DNA of 64,000 bases from Burkholderia sp. BCC1644 (GTDB lineage: Bacteria; Pseudomonadota; Gammaproteobacteria; Burkholderiales; Burkholderiaceae). This document shows, one piece after another, positions 18,141-29,047 of this stretch; position 1 is the stretch's first letter; every line of letters begins with the position of its first letter. The notes beneath the pieces were generated by a model that worked only from the letters and a program-made list of their open reading frames with translations, ran no database searches and was not told where the DNA came from. The translations under genes and the position numbers were made by a program. The DNA lies in contig NZ_CADFEI010000004.1 in the NCBI RefSeq assembly GCF_902833225.1, positions 310,001 through 374,000 on the forward strand. The letters run 5' to 3'.

Positions 18141-18845
18141 ATGTTGACGCATCGGCGCTGGACCTCGCTGGACAACGCAAATCACGGCTGGCTGCGCGCG
18201 AAGTACCACTTTGCGGTGACGGCCGACGGCACGCCCGAGCATGGGCCGCTGGGCCCGCTGATCGTCTGGAACGACGACGAGATTGCCGTCGGCAGCGGGT
18301 TCCCGATGCACGGGCACCGCGACGTGGAGATCATCACGTACGTGCGGCAGGGCGTGCTCGGCCACCGCGACACGCTCGGGTCGGAAGGCACGATCGACGC
18401 GGGCGACGTGCAGGTCATGAGCGCAGGCACGGGCATCCGGCATGCGGAGTTCAACCGCGGCGACATGCCGCTCAAGCTCTACCAGATCTGGTTGCTGCCC
18501 CGCGCAAATGGCGGCGCGCCCGGGTGGGGCACGAAGCAGTTTCCGAAGGGCGAGCGGTCCGGGCGTTTCGTCGTGCTGGCGAGTGGCCATGCCGACGACG
18601 ACGACGACGGCGCGCTGCCGATCCGTGCCGATGCGCGCGTGCTCGGCGCCACGCTGAAGGCGGGCGAGCAGGTCAGGCAGGCACTGGGTGCCACGCGCCG
18701 CGCCTATCTCGTCGCGGCTTCGGGGCGCATCGAAGTGAACGGAGAACGCGTGGGGCCGCTCGACGGCGTCGCGATCACGAACGAAGCCGCGCTCGACATC
18801 GTCGCGGTTGAAGATTCCGAGCTGGTGATGGTGGACGCCGGCTGA
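18141..18845 (+). CDS. Pirin-family bicupin protein
   Basis: The protein has 234 residues. The metal site of the N-terminal cupin is complete: H57 and H59 in FPMHGHRD, H101 and E103 in IRHAEFN, the ligand set known for YhhW quercetinase and human pirin. A short acidic run (DDDDD near residue 155) is a local oddity in the linker between cupins. The start follows AAAAGGAGGCGGAC. It probably forms a two-gene unit with doxX, 49 nt downstream. The enzymatic role is not settled; flavonoid dioxygenase or redox sensor are both possible. Confidence 0.85.
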   Translation: MLTHRRWTSLDNANHGWLRAKYHFAVTADGTPEHGPLGPLIVWNDDEIAVGSGFPMHGHRDVEIITYVRQGVLGHRDTLGSEGTIDAGDVQVMSAGTGIRHAEFNRGDMPLKLYQIWLLPRANGGAPGWGTKQFPKGERSGRFVVLASGHADDDDDGALPIRADARVLGATLKAGEQVRQALGATRRAYLVAASGRIEVNGERVGPLDGVAITNEAALDIVAVEDSELVMVDAG

Positions 18846-18894
18846 ATGCCTTTATTTTTCAGTCCACCGAATCATTTCATTTCAGGAGTACATC

Positions 18895-19311
18895 ATGGAT
18901 CGTTACAAGTATCTTCCGCTTCTTGGCCGCATTCTGATCGGCGCGCCGTTTCTGATGAGCGGCTTGAGCAAGCTGGCCGCGCACGCGACCACCGTCGGCT
19001 ACATCGCATCCGTCGGCCTGCCGGCGCCATCGCTCGCCTTCATCGTCGCGGTGCTCGTCGAGGCGGGCGGCGGGTTGCTGCTGATGTCGGGTTACCGGGC
19101 ACGCCCCGTCGCGCTGGCGATGGCGCTGTTCAGCCTCGTGACTGCCGTGTTCTTCCACCACAACTTTGCCGACCAGAACCAGATGATTCACTTCCTGAAG
19201 AACGTGATGATGGCCGGCGGCCTGCTGCAGATCGCGTACTTCGGCGCGGGCGCATTCAGCCTCGATGCGCGGAACGCACGCACCGCGCTGCGTATCGCCC
19301 CGGCGGTGTGA
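18895..19311 (+). CDS. DoxX-family membrane protein
   Basis: The protein has 138 residues and four membrane spans (about 7-22, 45-65, 72-90 and 98-118), the standard DoxX layout. The N-terminus LLGRILIGAPFLMSGLSKL is the family signature. The start follows TTCAGGAGTACATC. It lies directly downstream of pirin, a pairing frequent in proteobacteria and linked to redox or electrophile stress. Its molecular activity is unknown. Confidence 0.85.
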   Translation: MDRYKYLPLLGRILIGAPFLMSGLSKLAAHATTVGYIASVGLPAPSLAFIVAVLVEAGGGLLLMSGYRARPVALAMALFSLVTAVFFHHNFADQNQMIHFLKNVMMAGGLLQIAYFGAGAFSLDARNARTALRIAPAV

Positions 19312-19416
19312 GCCGGGCCGGCCGGTGCGCGTCATCGACGCGCACCGATCGCGCGCAGCGCGAACGCGCTGTCCGGTCGCACGTCGGCGGCCCCGCGCAG
19401 CAGGCACGAACCCGGT

Positions 19417-19953
19417 TCAATCCTTCGGCAGGCGCAGCGTGTCGAGCGCATCCTGCGAAAACTCGACCCAGAACCGCTCGTTCGCGATGCCGGCCTGCAG
19501 CACCAGATGCTGCAGGCGCTTCGTACGTGAATCGTCAGGCGCCGAAAAATCGCGCGCCTCGATCTGCAGGTACAGGTCGAGCTTTTCCTGGTGAAGCGCG
19601 ATGCGCCGCCTGATTTCCTCCTCGAGCCCGGCCGGGCCGAGCACCGCTTCCGCGCGCAGGCGCACCATCAACGCTTCGCGCAGCGGCGTCGGATCTTCCT
19701 GTTCGGCGATCCAGCGGCGCAACTCTTTTTTACCGGCCGGCAGGATCCGGTACGCGCGCTTGCGGCCGCGCCCCGATTCGGCGGGCAACGATTCGATCCA
19801 GCCAGCTTCCTCGATGCGCCCCAGTTCGCGATAGATCTGCTGGTGCGTCGCCTGCCAGAAATAGCCGATCGAGCGATCGAAGCGGTCGGCGAGCTCGGAC
19901 CCCGAACCGGGGCGTTCGGCGAGCGCGGTGAGGAGTGCGTGAGGCAGGGACAT
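19417..19953 (-). CDS. PadR-family transcriptional regulator
   Basis: The protein has 178 residues from ATG 19953. A frame 24 codons longer would start at the edge of the operator, so the shorter form MSLPHALLTAL is preferred and matches the family. Residues 1-80 form the winged helix (LADRFDRSIGYFWQATHQQIYRELGRIEEAGW). Residues 95-170 form the C-terminal dimerisation helices (Vir_act_alpha_C). It is divergent from the FadH-type reductase, with two TGCAAC/GTTGCA palindromes between them. It most likely represses both directions until an aromatic or fatty ligand binds. Confidence 0.88.
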   Translation of the reverse strand: MSLPHALLTALAERPGSGSELADRFDRSIGYFWQATHQQIYRELGRIEEAGWIESLPAESGRGRKRAYRILPAGKKELRRWIAEQEDPTPLREALMVRLRAEAVLGPAGLEEEIRRRIALHQEKLDLYLQIEARDFSAPDDSRTKRLQHLVLQAGIANERFWVEFSQDALDTLRLPKD

Positions 19954-20025
19954 GTCGGATCGGAGGAGGCTGCGGAATGAACCGCATCTTGCCATATCGG
20001 GGCCACAGTACAAGCCGAGGATCAC

Positions 20026-20049
20026 GTTTATGCAACATGTTGCATAAAC
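20026..20049. promoter_or_regulatory. 24-bp perfect palindrome, PadR operator 1
   Basis: The half GTTTATGCAACA is followed by its exact reverse complement. The core ATGCAAC-AT-GTTGCAT is the typical PadR operator. It lies 73 nt before the padR-type start codon and 55 nt before the reductase start. Confidence 0.75.
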
Positions 20050-20071
20050 GAAGGCGGTGAACTACCATCTG

Positions 20072-20085
20072 TGCAACTTGTTGCA
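20072..20085. promoter_or_regulatory. PadR operator 2
   Basis: TGCAAC-TT-GTTGCA repeats the core of operator 1, with centres about 41 bp apart (four helical turns). It ends 18 nt before the ATG of the reductase, so bound protein would block the promoter or ribosome site of that gene. Confidence 0.7.
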
Positions 20086-20088
20086 TAA

Positions 20089-22128
<2,040 letters not shown>

Positions 22129-22169
22129 GGGCGGCTCGTTTTTTCGGTCCGACGATACAGGAGACTTCG

Positions 22170-22610
22170 ATGACACACTCACCGCTGCATGCACATCCCG
22201 CCGTCGCGAAATCGCTCGCCGCGTGGCACGTGATGATCGACAACAAGGATTTCGGCGCGCTCGATTCGATCGTTCACCCGGATGCGGTATTCCGTTCGCC
22301 GATGGCGTTCAAGCCCTACGGGCCGGCGCCTGCGCTGTTGATGGCGCTGCGCACGGTGATCACGATCCTCGAGAACTTCACCTATCACCGCCAGTTCGTC
22401 ACCGACGACGGCCTGAGCGTGGTGCTGGAATTCAGCGCGAGCGTCGGCGACAAGGCGCTGAAGGGGATCGACATGATCCGCTTCGACGACGAAGGGCGGA
22501 TCGTGGAATTCGAAGTCATGATCCGGCCGTTCAATGCGCTGCAGGCGCTCGGCGCGGAAATGGGCGCGCGGCTCGGGCAGCAGTTGCCGGCGTTCAAGGT
22601 TGGCGGCTGA
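22170..22610 (+). CDS. SnoaL/NTF2-like protein
   Basis: The protein has 146 residues in a single cone-shaped alpha+beta fold (WHVMIDNKDFGALDSIVHPDAVFRSP at the N-terminus). The start follows ACAGGAGACTTCG. It is co-transcribed with the FadH-type reductase. Members are isomerases, hydratases or small-ligand binders. The His/Asp pair of ketosteroid isomerase is not obvious. It may bind the product of the reductase. Confidence 0.75.
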   Translation: MTHSPLHAHPAVAKSLAAWHVMIDNKDFGALDSIVHPDAVFRSPMAFKPYGPAPALLMALRTVITILENFTYHRQFVTDDGLSVVLEFSASVGDKALKGIDMIRFDDEGRIVEFEVMIRPFNALQALGAEMGARLGQQLPAFKVGG

Positions 22611-22643
22611 GCCGGGCGATCGCCGGCGGCAGGCGCCGCGCGC

Positions 22644-24077
22644 TCAGCGCGCGAGTTGTGCCCGCGCGAGCCGGCCGAGGCGCCGGACACCGTCCTCGAT
22701 GTGTGCGTTCCAGACATGTCCCGCGCTCAGGCGCAGGCAATGGCGAAAGCGCCGGCTGGCTGAGAAGATGTCGCCCGGCGCGAAGCAGACACCCTGTTCG
22801 AGGGCGGCGTCGAACAGCGCGCGTGAATCGAATCGCTTCGGCAGTTCGAGCCAGAGCACGAAACCGCCGGCGGGCCGGCTCACTTTCGTGTCGGCCGGAA
22901 AGCTCGCCTCGATCGTGCGCGTCATCCGCGCCAGGTTTGCCTCGAACACGCGGCGGATGCGGCGCAGATGCGTATCGTATGCGCCGCTTGCGAGGAAATC
23001 GGCCAGCGCGACCTGCAGCAACACGGGGCCGCACAGGCTGAGCGCAAGCTTGCGTTCCATCACCTGCTGGGTGCGGGCGCCCGCCGCGATCCAGCCGATC
23101 CGGTATCCGGGGGCGAGGCTCTTCGAGAACGAGCTGCAGTAGATCGTATCGGCGCTGCTGTCGAGCGCGCTGAACGGCCTCGGCCGGTCTCGCCCGAAGT
23201 GGATGTCGCCGTAGACGTCGTCTTCGATCAGCGGCACCCGATGGCGCGCGAGCAGCGCAAGCAGCGCCCGTTTGTCGTCCTCGGTCATCGCGGAGCCGAG
23301 CGGGTTGCCGAAGCTCGACGACAGCACGCAGGCGGCGATCGATTCCGATTCGAGCCGCTGCGCGAGCTGGCCGACGTCGACGCCGCGCAGCGGGTCGGTC
23401 GGCAATTCCAGCGCCTTCAGTCCCAGTGCCTCCAGCGTGTGAAGCAGACCGAAGTAGGTCGGCGATTCCACCGCAATCGTGTCGCCGCGCGTTGCCACGG
23501 CATTCAGCGCGAGCGTCAACGCCTCGGTGCAGCCATTGGTGACGAGGATGTCGTCGGCCGACAGCGGATGGCCGAAGCGCATGGCGCGTCGCGCGATTTC
23601 GCGGCGCAGCGCCGGCTCGCCGTAGGGGGCGCAATAGACGTTGTAGCGCATGCCGTGCTGGCGCGCCGCACGGGCGAGGGCGAGGTCGAGCCGCTTCGAT
23701 TGCAGCAGCGCCGGATCGGGCACCGCACACCCGAGCGGCACGAGTGCCGAATTGGCCGCATGTTCGAGCATCGCGGCGACCGCGCCGCTGATCGACACCG
23801 TCGAGGCCTTTGCGCGCGAGCGCGATGCTGTCGGCAATGCCAGCGTGCCGCCGCGTGCGGCCGTGACATAGAAGCCCGACTGCGGGCGCGATTCGAGCAC
23901 GCCGCGATCTTCGAGCAGGCGGTATGCCTGCAGCGCGGTGGAGACGCTGATGCGCTGCTGTTCGCTGACGGTGCGCACGGACGGCAGCCGGGTGCCGGGC
24001 GCGAGCGTACCGTTCTCGATCATGCCGACGATGAGGTCGGCCAGCTGCCTGTAGCGGAATGACGTCTGCGTTTCCAT
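22644..24077 (-). CDS. MocR-type regulator (GntR helix-turn-helix + aminotransferase domain)
   Basis: The protein has 477 residues from ATG 24077; an ATG 19 codons upstream is less fitting because the GntR domain begins at METQTSFRYRQLADLIVGMI. Residues ~5-75 hold the winged helix (GTLAPGTRLPSVRTVSEQQRIS). Residues ~115-470 form a fold-type I aminotransferase-like domain with the PLP lysine in YCSSFSKSLAPGYRIGW. MocR proteins sense PLP or an amine-PLP adduct and control divergent amino-acid genes. Here the target should be the aminotransferase starting at 24245. Confidence 0.88.
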   Translation of the reverse strand: METQTSFRYRQLADLIVGMIENGTLAPGTRLPSVRTVSEQQRISVSTALQAYRLLEDRGVLESRPQSGFYVTAARGGTLALPTASRSRAKASTVSISGAVAAMLEHAANSALVPLGCAVPDPALLQSKRLDLALARAARQHGMRYNVYCAPYGEPALRREIARRAMRFGHPLSADDILVTNGCTEALTLALNAVATRGDTIAVESPTYFGLLHTLEALGLKALELPTDPLRGVDVGQLAQRLESESIAACVLSSSFGNPLGSAMTEDDKRALLALLARHRVPLIEDDVYGDIHFGRDRPRPFSALDSSADTIYCSSFSKSLAPGYRIGWIAAGARTQQVMERKLALSLCGPVLLQVALADFLASGAYDTHLRRIRRVFEANLARMTRTIEASFPADTKVSRPAGGFVLWLELPKRFDSRALFDAALEQGVCFAPGDIFSASRRFRHCLRLSAGHVWNAHIEDGVRRLGRLARAQLAR

Positions 24078-24138
24078 GTAGCACCAGCGGCGGGGGAGTG
24101 CCCGATTATCGACCGTTCGACGAGATCCCGCCACGCAT

Positions 24139-24170
24139 AATTGTGTTGGTCGGAGTGGCGGAAAATTGTG
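24139..24170. promoter_or_regulatory. Direct repeats AATTGTG, candidate MocR site
   Basis: AATTGTG occurs at 24139-24145 and 24164-24170, 25 bp apart, in the gap between the MocR gene and the aminotransferase. Direct repeats are the usual binding pattern of MocR proteins, but no binding logo can be tested here. Confidence 0.35.
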
Positions 24171-24244
24171 GCTGTTATGGTTTTTGTGTGGGCGCTACGA
24201 TGGCGGTGTTTCGATCCATCGATCGGCCAATGCGAGGCTTGCAC

Positions 24245-25405
24245 ATGCAGACGACACAAGCGCATTCCGGCGAGTGGCGCGGACGATTTCCGTACAACGA
24301 AATCATCTCGCTGCTTGACGTGAACCGTACCTTCAACCTGGCGGAGAGCACGTCGCAAGACCTGACGGTCGGCGAACTGCTGGATCTGGCCGGCGTCGAC
24401 GCGGTCCGCAACCTGAAGCTCGGTTACAGCCAGTCGGCGGGCGCTGCCGTGCTGCGCGACGCGATCGCGGATGCCTGCAATGTGCGTGCCGAGCAGATCG
24501 TGACGACGCAAGGCACCGCGCTCGGGTTGTTCCTGCTCGCCTACGAAGTGTGCCGGCCCGGCGACGAGGCCGTGCTTGCGACGCCGTGCTTTCCGCCGAG
24601 TCGCGACTCCCTGGTCGGCGCTGGCGCGACCGTGCGGGAAGTGCGGCTGTCGTTCGAGCACGGCTATCGGCTGGACCTCGCGCAATTCGATGCGAGCCTG
24701 TCGTCGAAGACGCGGCTGGTCAGCATCGCGTCCCCGCAGAATCCCGGCGGCGTGCAGGCCTCGCGCGCGGAGATCGACGCGTTGCTCGCGTTGATGGCGC
24801 AACGGTGCCCGGACGCGATACTGTTCATCGACGAGACCTATCGCGAAGCGACCTATGGCGATGCAGCCGTGGCGGCCAGTTTCGCGGCGGTCGATCCGCG
24901 CATCGTCACGGGATCGTCGGTGTCGAAGGCGCTGGGTGCGCCCGGTCTGCGGACCGGCTGGCTCACGGTGCCCGACGCGGGGTTGCGGGCGCGCCTGCTC
25001 GTCGCGAAGCTGAATACGGTGATCTCGGGTTCGGTGCTCGACGAAACGCTGGCCGCGACCGTGCTGCGCCACCGCGAGCACGTGCTCGCGCCCCGGCGCC
25101 GGCTGCTGGCGGGCGCGCTCGATATCGTGTCGGGCTGGTGCGAACGTGAACGCGCGCGGGTCGAGTGGGTGCGGCCCGATGCGGGTGCATTGTGCTGCGT
25201 GCGGCTGCGTCAGGATGCGTTCGACGAGCATGCCGTGTCGCGCTTCTGGCAGCGCTTGCCGGATCACGACGTGCAACTCGCGGCGGGCACCTGGTTCGGC
25301 GAAAGCAGCCGCGTGTTCAGGCTCGGGTTCGGCTATCTTCCGCTGGAGCGCCTGCCGCCCGCATTGACGGCGCTGTCGCAGGCGATGGATGCAGCGGTTG
25401 CATGA
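24245..25405 (+). CDS. Pyridoxal-phosphate-dependent aminotransferase, class I/II
   Basis: The protein has 386 residues; an in-frame ATG five codons upstream is also possible. Fold-type I features are SPQNPGG (substrate binding), FIDETYREA (Asp to the PLP pyridine nitrogen), the Schiff-base lysine in GSSVSKALGAPGLRTGW and RLGFGY near the end. It lies divergent from its MocR regulator and 56 nt before a solute-binding-type protein. The amino donor and acceptor are unknown. It is not close enough to aspartate or aromatic aminotransferases to name. Confidence 0.82.
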   Translation: MQTTQAHSGEWRGRFPYNEIISLLDVNRTFNLAESTSQDLTVGELLDLAGVDAVRNLKLGYSQSAGAAVLRDAIADACNVRAEQIVTTQGTALGLFLLAYEVCRPGDEAVLATPCFPPSRDSLVGAGATVREVRLSFEHGYRLDLAQFDASLSSKTRLVSIASPQNPGGVQASRAEIDALLALMAQRCPDAILFIDETYREATYGDAAVAASFAAVDPRIVTGSSVSKALGAPGLRTGWLTVPDAGLRARLLVAKLNTVISGSVLDETLAATVLRHREHVLAPRRRLLAGALDIVSGWCERERARVEWVRPDAGALCCVRLRQDAFDEHAVSRFWQRLPDHDVQLAAGTWFGESSRVFRLGFGYLPLERLPPALTALSQAMDAAVA

Positions 25406-25461
25406 ACCGGGCGCCCGGCGTCCGGGCGCGGCGAACATCATTGAACCTCAGGAGTGACACC

Positions 25462-26193
25462 ATGAAGGTAAGGATTGCGTACATCGAGGAACCGCCGTTC
25501 TACTGGACGGCAGAGGACGGCACCGTGACCGGCGCGGATATCGATCTGGCCGAGGTGGTGTTGCGCGCGATCGGCGTGACGGAAATCGAATATCACCCGA
25601 CGTCGTTCGATGCGCTGCTGCCTGGCGTGCAGGCCGGGCGCTGGGACATGAACGTGCCGATCTTCGTGACGGCCGAACGCGCGCGGCACGTGGCGTTCAG
25701 CGTTCCGGTGTGGGCGATCGGCGACGGCTTCGTGTTGCGGGCCGGCAATCCGAAGCAGCTGACGAGTTATGCGGACGTCGCGGCACGCGGCGATGCGCGG
25801 CTCGGGTGCGTGACCGGCCAGGTGCAGATCGATTCGGCGAAGGCGGCCGGCGTGAGCGGCGGCCAGATCGTCATCTTCAAGGATCAGCCGGACGCAGTGG
25901 CTGCATTGCTCGCGGGGCAGGTCGACGCGTTTGCGGGCACCACGATCGGGAACCGTGCGCTCGCCGGCACGGACGAGCGGCTGGAGGCCGTTGCGCACGA
26001 GCGTGGCGTGGGGTCGGCCGTGCCGGTTGGCGGCTTTTCGTTCAGCCAGGCCAACGATGCCCTCGTGCAGGCCGTGAATGCGCAATTGCGCGCGTATCTC
26101 GGCTCGGCCGATCATCGTGAGCGGATGGCGAAGTACGGCTTCACGCGCGCAGAAATCGACGGCGTGGTGGAGCGTGGCGGCGCGACGTCGTAA
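25462..26193 (+). CDS. Solute-binding protein family 3 fold without signal peptide
   Basis: The protein has 243 residues. The start MKVRIAYIEEPPFYW follows CAGGAGTGACACC, and the mature SBP_bac_3 fold begins at once, without n-region, hydrophobic core or lipobox. Two lobes are visible: residues 1-95 with ADIDLAEVVLRAIGVTEIEY and TAERARHVAFS, and 100-190. A secreted partner for an ABC permease is unlikely, as no ATPase or permease lies nearby. A cytoplasmic ligand binder or a cyclohexadienyl-dehydratase-like enzyme linked to the aminotransferase would fit better. Confidence 0.75.
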   Translation: MKVRIAYIEEPPFYWTAEDGTVTGADIDLAEVVLRAIGVTEIEYHPTSFDALLPGVQAGRWDMNVPIFVTAERARHVAFSVPVWAIGDGFVLRAGNPKQLTSYADVAARGDARLGCVTGQVQIDSAKAAGVSGGQIVIFKDQPDAVAALLAGQVDAFAGTTIGNRALAGTDERLEAVAHERGVGSAVPVGGFSFSQANDALVQAVNAQLRAYLGSADHRERMAKYGFTRAEIDGVVERGGATS

Positions 26194-26248
26194 TGCCTGA
26201 TGCCGCGCGCGGTGTCGACCGTCAGCACGGCCGGCACCGCACGCGTGG

Positions 26249-27325
26249 TCACGCAGCCGCCGCCCGCGCCAGCCGCTCGACGAACCAGTCGCACACGAGC
26301 GCGGTGCGCTCGGACGCGTGGTTGTAGATCGTGTGTTCGCCGTCCGGCCAGACCTTGAGCGTCGCATCGCCAGACGTCGCCGCATCGAGAAACGGCTGCT
26401 GGTCGTCGAGCCGGATCAGCGGATCTGCTCCGCCGTGCAGCACCAGCAGCGGGCACGCGATGCGCTCGCGCCCGGACGAGAAGCTCATGCGCGCGAAGTT
26501 CGCGGCGACCGCATCGGGATCGTCGTTGCCGAGCATCGCCGCGGCCTGTTCGACGAACGTGCGGAACGGCAGCAGCGTCGGCGCCGCGAGTGCGCCGTTC
26601 ACGCAACAGGCCGCGATCCGCGGGTCGCTGGCGGCGGTCGAAGCCGCCCACAACCCGCCGATGCTGTTCCCCCAGATACCGATCGGCCCGGGCACGCGAT
26701 CGGCGACATGGTCGACGAAGCGCCGGTACGCGGCGCGCATGTCGACGTCGACGAAGATCCGCTGTTCGAGCCGCGTCTCGCCCTGGCCCGGCCCCTCGGC
26801 GAGCAGCGTCGCGACGCCGCGTGCCGCGAGCGCGCGTGCGATCGGCCAGTACGCGAAGCCCCAGCCGCTCTGGCCGCCGAACACGATCACGGTGCCGCGC
26901 AGCTGCTCCACCGGTGGGCGGACCAGCCAGCCGATCAGGCGCGCATCGTCGAACGGCACTTCGACGCGCTCGATGCGCTTGTCGGACCAGCGCGCGAGGC
27001 CATGCGACGCGTCGACGAGCCGCGCATAGAGCGCGCGCTTGCGCGGCACGTCGTGGTTGAACGCCATCTGCGCAAACAGAAGATTCGCAATAGCCATCGC
27101 CTGCGCGTCGGCGGCCGTGACGAGGTGGCCGGCATCCGCCGCCTGCGCGGCGCGCGCGAGCTGCGCGTCGGCCAGCGCTTCGGCCGCGACGTCCCACGGT
27201 TCGCCCGCGGACGTGCGGCCGTGCAGCGTGGTTGCGTCCGCGTAGTCCATCCCGCAATCGAGCAGGCGCGTGACGGGCATCGCGCGTTGCAGCGACAGCG
27301 CGAACGGTGACAGTTCGGTCGTCAT
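26249..27325 (-). CDS. Alpha/beta hydrolase, FrsA/DHPON-hydrolase-like
   Basis: The protein has 358 residues with an N-terminal helical cap of about 120 residues, as in 2,6-dihydroxypseudooxynicotine hydrolase and related C-C or ester hydrolases. The triad is visible: S221 in GNSIGG, D301 in GGADPL and H331 in GEHTIYNH. There is no signal peptide, so it is cytoplasmic. It is the last gene of the hydroxyquinol operon, 13 nt after the hydroxylase stop. It may release the aromatic ring from an acylated or side-chain-carrying precursor before hydroxylation. The substrate is not known. Confidence 0.8.
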   Translation of the reverse strand: MTTELSPFALSLQRAMPVTRLLDCGMDYADATTLHGRTSAGEPWDVAAEALADAQLARAAQAADAGHLVTAADAQAMAIANLLFAQMAFNHDVPRKRALYARLVDASHGLARWSDKRIERVEVPFDDARLIGWLVRPPVEQLRGTVIVFGGQSGWGFAYWPIARALAARGVATLLAEGPGQGETRLEQRIFVDVDMRAAYRRFVDHVADRVPGPIGIWGNSIGGLWAASTAASDPRIAACCVNGALAAPTLLPFRTFVEQAAAMLGNDDPDAVAANFARMSFSSGRERIACPLLVLHGGADPLIRLDDQQPFLDAATSGDATLKVWPDGEHTIYNHASERTALVCDWFVERLARAAAA

Positions 27326-27338
27326 GCGTCAGCCTCCT

Positions 27339-28997
27339 TCACGATGCGTGGGTGACGGCCGCCGAAGCCGTGGACAGCTCGCTCGAAACGGCGGACCAAT
27401 GCAGCTTGTCGCGCAGCGCATCGACGAGCGCGCCGAGGTCGCGCAGGTCGGCCACCGAACCGAATACGATGAAATCGGGCCGCTTGATGTACGCCGCGAT
27501 GCCATGCGCATGCATGAACGCGTGCTGGTCGCCATCGAGATCGACCACCGCATCCGGCGCGCACACGTCGTCGGCCAGCACGGCCACGTGACAGCCGAGT
27601 TGCGCGAGGAACGCGCGTTGCGCATCGTCGAGATGGCGGGCAGGGTGCTCGCGCGTGACGAGCTGGAAGCCCTGGCCGACCACGTCGTCGAAGCGGCCTT
27701 CGGCCGCGCCGCGACGTGCGCGGCCTTGCGGTGCCGGCGCGCCCGTCGTCGGCAGCAGCGTCCCGTCGGCATCGGCATGCACGATACCGTGGCCGAGCTT
27801 CGGGAACGGCGGCATCGGCGGCATGTTGCCGGAGCGGAACGCCGCGTCGCGCTCGGCGACCTTGCGCGGATCGTCCTCGTTGACGACTTGCCCGAGAAAC
27901 AGCGACATCTGCGTGATCGCGGTCACGTGCGGGCGACGCTCGGCTTCGTAGGTGTCGAGCAGGTCGGCGGACGCGCGCCCGGTCAGTACGAGATCGAGCT
28001 TCCACGCGAGGTTGATGCCGTCGCGCATGCCGGAGCACGCGCCTTGCCCCATGTACGGCATCATCGTGTGCGCGGCATCGCCCGCGAGCAGCACGCGGCC
28101 GGTGCGCCAGCGCTCGGCCATGCGCGTCTCGAACGTGTAGACGACGTGACGCAGCAGCTTCAGGTCGTCGGGGCCGTAGCCGTAGTGATCCTCGAGCCAC
28201 TTCCAGCCGGCCGCTTCGGTTTCCCATTCAGCCGTCGATTCGTCCGGCAGCACGCGCAGCTCGAAGCGCGTGCGCTTCGTGCCGATCGGCATGTGCATGT
28301 ACGCACGCGCCGGATCGCAGTAGATCGTCGTGCGCGCGCAGCCGTCGCCGAGATCGCGCTTGTTCTCCGAATCGAGATTGAGCCAGCGCTCGTTGTAGCC
28401 GAAGTCGGAGCGTTCGATGCCGAGCGTGCGGCGCACGAGGCTGTTCGCGCCGTCCGCGCCGATCACGTAGCGCGCGCGAATGGTGCGCGGCTGGCCGGTC
28501 CATTGCGCGTCCTGGCCGCCGCGCCACGGATGGGCGGCCAGCGTCACGCCGTCGTCGTCCTGCTGCAGCGTGTCGACTTCCCAGCCGCGCAGGATCGTCA
28601 CGTTCCGGAACGTGCTTGCGCGTGCGTCGATCGCATCCTCGATATCGGGCTGGTAGATCGAGATGTGCGCGGGATAGCCGCACGCGCGGCCGGTCCAGTT
28701 CAGTTCGAGCAGCAGGTCGCCGTTCGCGTCGCAGTAGTGGTAGGTGTCGACGGCCTTCGCGTTGCGCAGCGCGTGATCGACGTCGGCGCTGGCCTGCACG
28801 ATGCGCGCGGTTTCGCCGTCGATGTGCGTGAGGCGCGGCAGCCCGTAAGGCGTCGGCCAGCGTTCGAGGACGATCACGCGATGGCCGGCGCGGCCGAGCA
28901 TCGACGCGGCGACGAGGCCGGTCGGGCCGTAGCCGACGATCGCGACGTCGCACTGTTCGACGGTGCCGTGACCCTGTTCGCTCGGTTCGGTATTCAT
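27339..28997 (-). CDS. FAD-dependent aromatic hydroxylase (MhpA-like)
   Basis: The protein has 552 residues, as in MhpA (554). The start MNTEPSEQ at 28997 sits 20 residues before the GxGxxG motif (VGYGPTGLVAA, G22-G24-G27). YVIGADGANSLVRR is the DG motif for FAD and NADPH, and LLAGDAAHTMMPYMGQGACSGMRD is the GD motif. The C-terminal ~150 residues have the thioredoxin-like fold of class A phenol hydroxylases. In this operon it probably turns a resorcinol-type ring into hydroxyquinol (1,2,4-trihydroxybenzene), which the dioxygenase then cleaves. Confidence 0.85.
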   Translation of the reverse strand: MNTEPSEQGHGTVEQCDVAIVGYGPTGLVAASMLGRAGHRVIVLERWPTPYGLPRLTHIDGETARIVQASADVDHALRNAKAVDTYHYCDANGDLLLELNWTGRACGYPAHISIYQPDIEDAIDARASTFRNVTILRGWEVDTLQQDDDGVTLAAHPWRGGQDAQWTGQPRTIRARYVIGADGANSLVRRTLGIERSDFGYNERWLNLDSENKRDLGDGCARTTIYCDPARAYMHMPIGTKRTRFELRVLPDESTAEWETEAAGWKWLEDHYGYGPDDLKLLRHVVYTFETRMAERWRTGRVLLAGDAAHTMMPYMGQGACSGMRDGINLAWKLDLVLTGRASADLLDTYEAERRPHVTAITQMSLFLGQVVNEDDPRKVAERDAAFRSGNMPPMPPFPKLGHGIVHADADGTLLPTTGAPAPQGRARRGAAEGRFDDVVGQGFQLVTREHPARHLDDAQRAFLAQLGCHVAVLADDVCAPDAVVDLDGDQHAFMHAHGIAAYIKRPDFIVFGSVADLRDLGALVDALRDKLHWSAVSSELSTASAAVTHAS

Positions 28998-29047
28998 GCG
29001 GGGTGTCTCCTTGACGGGTTCGTTTGTTGGTTTGTCGTGTGGTCGGC

